NCBI GenBank assembly: GCA_029861825.1
Contig: JAOTYN010000127.1
Coordinates: 1-9,848, forward strand
Length of the DNA: 9,848 nt
Reading direction: 5' to 3'
Origin: Cyclobacteriaceae bacterium
Lineage (GTDB): Bacteria; Bacteroidota; Bacteroidia; Cytophagales; Cyclobacteriaceae
In this document: one piece after another, positions 7,721 through 9,848 of the stretch
Position numbering within the stretch: the stretch's first letter is position 1
Layout: every line of letters starts with the position of its first letter
Notes under the pieces: model-generated
What the model saw: only the letters and a program-made list of their open reading frames with translations
Databases searched by the model: none
Told to the model about the DNA's origin: nothing
Position numbers and translations under genes: made by a program

Positions 7721-7743
7721 TTCTGTTCCTCTTTACATTCTTA

Positions 7744-7767
7744 TTGGAGGGGGAAAGCAATACTTTG
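7744..7767 (+). promoter_or_regulatory. Weak candidate Bacteroidota promoter for the repeat surface protein
   Basis: TACTTTG at 7761-7767 resembles the Bacteroidota -7 element TAnnTTTG, one base short. A TTG at 7744-7746 could serve as -33, but the 14-base gap is shorter than usual. If used, the mRNA would have a leader of about 70 bases containing a small hairpin, AGC-CCC (7802-7807) with GGG-GCT (7812-7814 and 7816-7818), with one bulged base. No Shine-Dalgarno precedes the ATG at 7843. Confidence 0.3.
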
Positions 7768-7842
7768 TATCTGAGTAAAATACTATTTCTGAGGTCTGTA
7801 AAGCCCCTCCAGGGCGCTGTTCAGGCCTAAAACCTAGATACA

Positions 7843-9848
7843 ATGAAAAAATCATTCCTTAAAGGCGGTCGCGTAAAGGTTTTGGTGCTGGTAATATTTG
7901 CACTTTTTGTGTGTAAAAAGGGATTATTTGCTCAAAATACCGTGGGGATCGGTACTGCTTCTCCCAACACCAATACCGTGCTGGAATTAGTCAGTCCTTC
8001 TGGCAATCAAGGGGTATTGTTACCCCGTGTCAGCACCCTTCAACGACAAGCTATGACAGGCTCATTGTCTACCGTCGAAAACGGACTAATCGTATTTGAT
8101 ACCGACCTTAACTTGTTTTTCCATTGGGTGGGCACCGCCTGGGTAACAGGTTTGGGATCTTTCTCCAATGTGGCCGGTGGTGATTTGCAAGGAACCTATC
8201 CCGATCCCACTTTACGCGATGATGCCGTTAACTCCGCCAAGGTTACTGACGGGTCACTGGAAACGGCTGACCTGGCCGACGATGCGGTAACAGCACAGAA
8301 AATAAATAGTGAAGGAAACAGCAACTCAGTTTTGGGTACGGATGCCGCTGGCAATCCTCAATGGGAACCAAAAGGCAATTTTTTAGGAAATAGCCTGGCT
8401 GATGGCACCATATTGATTGGTGATGCTACCGATGCAGCGCAGTCCAGATCACTTTCCGGTGATATTGCCCTGACCAACGACGGGACCACCACTATTAACG
8501 ACAACACTATTACCTCCGCAAAAATTGTGGACAACACCATAACAGATTCCGACATTGGCACCGACGCCGTCAATAGTGATGAAATAGCTGCCGGGGCGGT
8601 AACCACCGTTGAGATATTGGACAATACCGTGGGGAACGTAGATTTGGCTGATGATGCCGTAACCAGTGCCAAAATTGCCGACGCCACTATTAGTGCCGCC
8701 GATATAGGCACTGATGCCGTAGGCAATGATGAAATAGCTAGCGGGGCGGTGGCCTCTGACGAGATAGCCGACGGCACGGTAAGCAATGCTGACTTGGCTA
8801 CCAATTCTGTCAACAGCACCACCATCGCCGATGGTTCCGTCATTACCGACGATATTGCCAGTGGCGGTAACAATAAAGTACTGATCACTACTGGTGCCGG
8901 AACCGTGTTCTGGGAGAATATCAGTCTGTTTGAAACCAGTACGCTGCCCGAAGGCAATGTTTTCGTGGGGGATGTAACCAATACCGCTGCCCCATTAAAT
9001 GCCAGAGGCAGTGGGAGGATTCTAATCGGAGATGGTGTTTCCGTGCAATCCTTAAATGTAACAGGAGATATTAACCTGGCATCAAACGGCGACGCTCAAA
9101 TAAACCCGGATGTGGTAGGCAGTTCGGAGATAATTGATAACAGCTTGACCAAGGATGATATTGGTCCAGATGCTGTTGAAGCATCGGAACTTGCGGATAA
9201 TTCTGTAGACACCGGGGCTATCCAGTCCAACGCGGTCACCACCGCTAAGATAAATGACGATGCGATAACCACTGCCAAAATTGACGGTGGCGGAAATAAC
9301 AACGCGGTTCTTTCTACTGATGGCTCAGGAAACCCGCAATGGGAGGACAAGTCATCATTAGACACTGATCCTACTAATGAGCTGAATACCGCGGCCAATC
9401 TAACCGGGACGGACCTAAACATCACCGATGCCGGGGGTACCTTGACGGTAGACCTCAATTCACTGGTGGACGATGCCGATGCGGACCCAACTAACGAGAT
9501 CCAGGATCTGGATGCGGTGCTTACCCAGGGCACCGATGCCGGGGGTAATGCCATTACCAACGCGGCTGATCCTACCGGTGCCCAGGACCTGGCTACCAAG
9601 AATTATGTGGACAGCCAATCCAACGACGATGCGGATGCCGATCCTACTAATGAGCTGAATACCGGGGCCAATCTAACCGGGACGGACCTAAACATCACCG
9701 ATGCCGGGGGTACCTTAACGGTAGACCTCAATTCACTGGTGGACGATGCGGACGCAGACCCAACTAACGAGATCCAGGATCTGGATGCGGTGCTTACCCA
9801 GGGCAATGATGCCGGGGGCAATGCCATCACCAACGCGGCCGATCCTAC
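7843..9848 (+). CDS. Secreted repeat-rich, tail-fibre-like surface protein (3' end outside window)
   Basis: I translated this frame by hand: it is open from ATG 7843 to the right edge (668 codons and 2 bases). Residues 1-30 form a signal peptide: basic start MKKSFLKGGRVK, hydrophobic core VLVLVIFALFV, likely cleavage after GLFA. The mature N-terminus (QNTVGIGTASPN...VLELVSPSGNQGVLLPR, then ENGLIVFDTDLNLFFHW...AWV, to about residue 105) is a module common at the start of Bacteroidota repeat surface proteins. GGDLQGTYPDPTL (about 113-125) and a later ATKNYVDSQ resemble phage tail-fibre proteins. Then follow decapeptide repeat blocks, linkers with the pattern V-L-x-T-x-x-x-G and a Trp-Glu, and 91-residue repeats, all rich in Asp, Thr, Ala and Asn. 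Likely a long beta-rich or trimeric fibre, exported through Sec and perhaps anchored at the outer membrane; its end (sorting domain, S74 chaperone or anchor) is not visible. Function unknown; adhesion is a guess. Confidence 0.88.
   Translation, partial: MKKSFLKGGRVKVLVLVIFALFVCKKGLFAQNTVGIGTASPNTNTVLELVSPSGNQGVLLPRVSTLQRQAMTGSLSTVENGLIVFDTDLNLFFHWVGTAWVTGLGSFSNVAGGDLQGTYPDPTLRDDAVNSAKVTDGSLETADLADDAVTAQKINSEGNSNSVLGTDAAGNPQWEPKGNFLGNSLADGTILIGDATDAAQSRSLSGDIALTNDGTTTINDNTITSAKIVDNTITDSDIGTDAVNSDEIAAGAVTTVEILDNTVGNVDLADDAVTSAKIADATISAADIGTDAVGNDEIASGAVASDEIADGTVSNADLATNSVNSTTIADGSVITDDIASGGNNKVLITTGAGTVFWENISLFETSTLPEGNVFVGDVTNTAAPLNARGSGRILIGDGVSVQSLNVTGDINLASNGDAQINPDVVGSSEIIDNSLTKDDIGPDAVEASELADNSVDTGAIQSNAVTTAKINDDAITTAKIDGGGNNNAVLSTDGSGNPQWEDKSSLDTDPTNELNTAANLTGTDLNITDAGGTLTVDLNSLVDDADADPTNEIQDLDAVLTQGTDAGGNAITNAADPTGAQDLATKNYVDSQSNDDADADPTNELNTGANLTGTDLNITDAGGTLTVDLNSLVDDADADPTNEIQDLDAVLTQGNDAGGNAITNAADP
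8218..8307 (+). repeat. Decapeptide repeat block 1 (3 units of 30 bases)
   Basis: Three in-frame 10-residue units: DDAVNSAKVT, DGSLETADLA, DDAVTAQKIN. The pattern is small/acidic-D/N-A/S-V/L-x-x-x-x-I/L/V-x. It follows directly after the GTYPDPTLR motif. Confidence 0.8.
8308..8499 (+). repeat. Linker module, first copy
   Basis: Encodes 64 residues: GNSNSVLGTDAAGNPQWE, then DGTILIGDATDAAQSRSLSG, then DIALTNDGTTTIN. The same order of elements recurs in diverged form at 8860-9105 (NNKVLITTGAGTVFWE, GRILIGDGVSVQSLNVTG, DINLASNGDAQIN). It separates decapeptide blocks 1 and 2. The repeat is at protein level; the DNA is clearly diverged. Confidence 0.65.
8500..8859 (+). repeat. Decapeptide repeat block 2 (12 units of 30 bases)
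   Basis: Twelve uninterrupted 10-residue units from DNTITSAKIV to DGSVITDDIA, all in phase. Position 4 is always V or I and position 9 always I or L; positions 8-10 are mainly K-I-A, E-I-A, D-I-G or D-L-A. Two segments five units apart are close relatives: TDAVNSDEIA and TDAVGNDEIA, each preceded by a unit ending DIG, which suggests duplication of several units at a time. Such a strict 10-residue hydrophobic period fits a repeated beta-strand or fibre fold. Confidence 0.85.
8860..9105 (+). repeat. Linker module, second copy, with an internal insertion
   Basis: Encodes 82 residues with the same order of elements as 8308-8499, plus extra sequence. The segments GNVFVGDVTNTAAPLNARG and GRILIGDGVSVQSLNVTG look like two versions of the 'LIGD...' element in a row, which explains most of the extra length. 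Confidence 0.6.
9106..9285 (+). repeat. Decapeptide repeat block 3 (6 units of 30 bases)
   Basis: Six in-phase 10-residue units: PDVVGSSEII, DNSLTKDDIG, PDAVEASELA, DNSVDTGAIQ, SNAVTTAKIN, DDAITTAKID. It is followed by GGGNNNAVLSTDGSGNPQWE, a third occurrence of the first linker element. Confidence 0.8.
9367..9848 (+). repeat. 91-residue (273-base) tandem repeat, continuing past the window
   Basis: Unit 1 is 9367-9639; unit 2 starts at 9640 and is cut by the window edge after 209 bases. In the shared 209 bases I count 10 mismatches (about 95% identity), most of them silent. Each unit contains DPTNELNT, NLTGTDLNITDAGGTLTVDL, a second DPTNE, LDAVLTQG, GGNAITNAADPTGAQDLA and ATKNYVDSQ. Such high DNA identity points to recent duplication or ongoing homogenisation, unlike the diverged decapeptide blocks upstream. 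Confidence 0.92.

Noticed and set aside
8500..8859. 30-base periodicity resembling a CRISPR array
   Set aside because: The units are directly adjacent with no spacers, degenerate at DNA level and kept in the reading frame; the repeat is a protein repeat.
8358..9833. Long open frames on the - strand opposite the repeat protein (8358-8981, 9096-9599, 9603-9833)
   Set aside because: They mirror the periodic, Asp/Ala/Thr-rich codons of the + strand repeats, give low-complexity Ser/Val/Ala protein, and the + strand frame is open through the whole region with a signal peptide.
7843..9848. Prophage tail region
   Set aside because: The protein has a Sec signal peptide and the neighbours are housekeeping genes; no phage structural, lysis or integration gene is visible.

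Overview
The window looks like chromosomal DNA from a Bacteroidota bacterium, most likely Flavobacteriia or a close relative. The support is the type of IleRS, the roughly 200-residue LspA with a long insert before the last catalytic Asp, the lack of Shine-Dalgarno sequences before starts, and the Bacteroidota-type repeat surface protein. The species cannot be named from sequence alone. All convincing genes are on the + strand.

Layout: (1) 2-421 is the C-terminal end of an M28-family zinc peptidase with a PDZ domain, cut by the window edge. (2) 422-609 is non-coding, with two weak hairpins that may end the peptidase transcript. (3) 610-7666 is a tight four-gene run: an 812-residue RND/MMPL-family exporter, isoleucyl-tRNA synthetase (ileS), and two consecutive complete signal peptidase II genes (lspA). 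The gaps are 14, 3 and 5 bases, so one transcript is likely. (4) 7667-7842 is non-coding, with a candidate terminator and a weak Bacteroidota-type promoter. (5) From 7843 an open frame runs off the right edge (at least 668 codons). It has a signal peptide and encodes a secreted, highly repetitive, tail-fibre-like surface protein.

How the genes fit together: ileS next to lspA is an old and widespread pairing (charging of tRNA-Ile; removal of lipoprotein signal peptides). Here there are two lspA copies, both keeping the catalytic Asp pair, and I see no dksA/traR-like gene between ileS and lspA, where many Bacteroidota carry one. The IleRS has a rearranged class I signature, G-I-H-H instead of H-I-G-H, a change reported to give very high mupirocin resistance in type 2 IleRS enzymes. 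The run therefore contains targets of two natural antibiotic groups (mupirocin; globomycin/myxovirescin), one with an altered target and the other duplicated. That reading is inference.

The most unusual architecture is in the repeat protein: three blocks of an in-frame decapeptide repeat (3, 12 and 6 units) separated by recurring linker modules, followed by a nearly identical 91-residue repeat that continues out of the window. I found no RNA genes, CRISPR array, insertion sequence or clear prophage genes.
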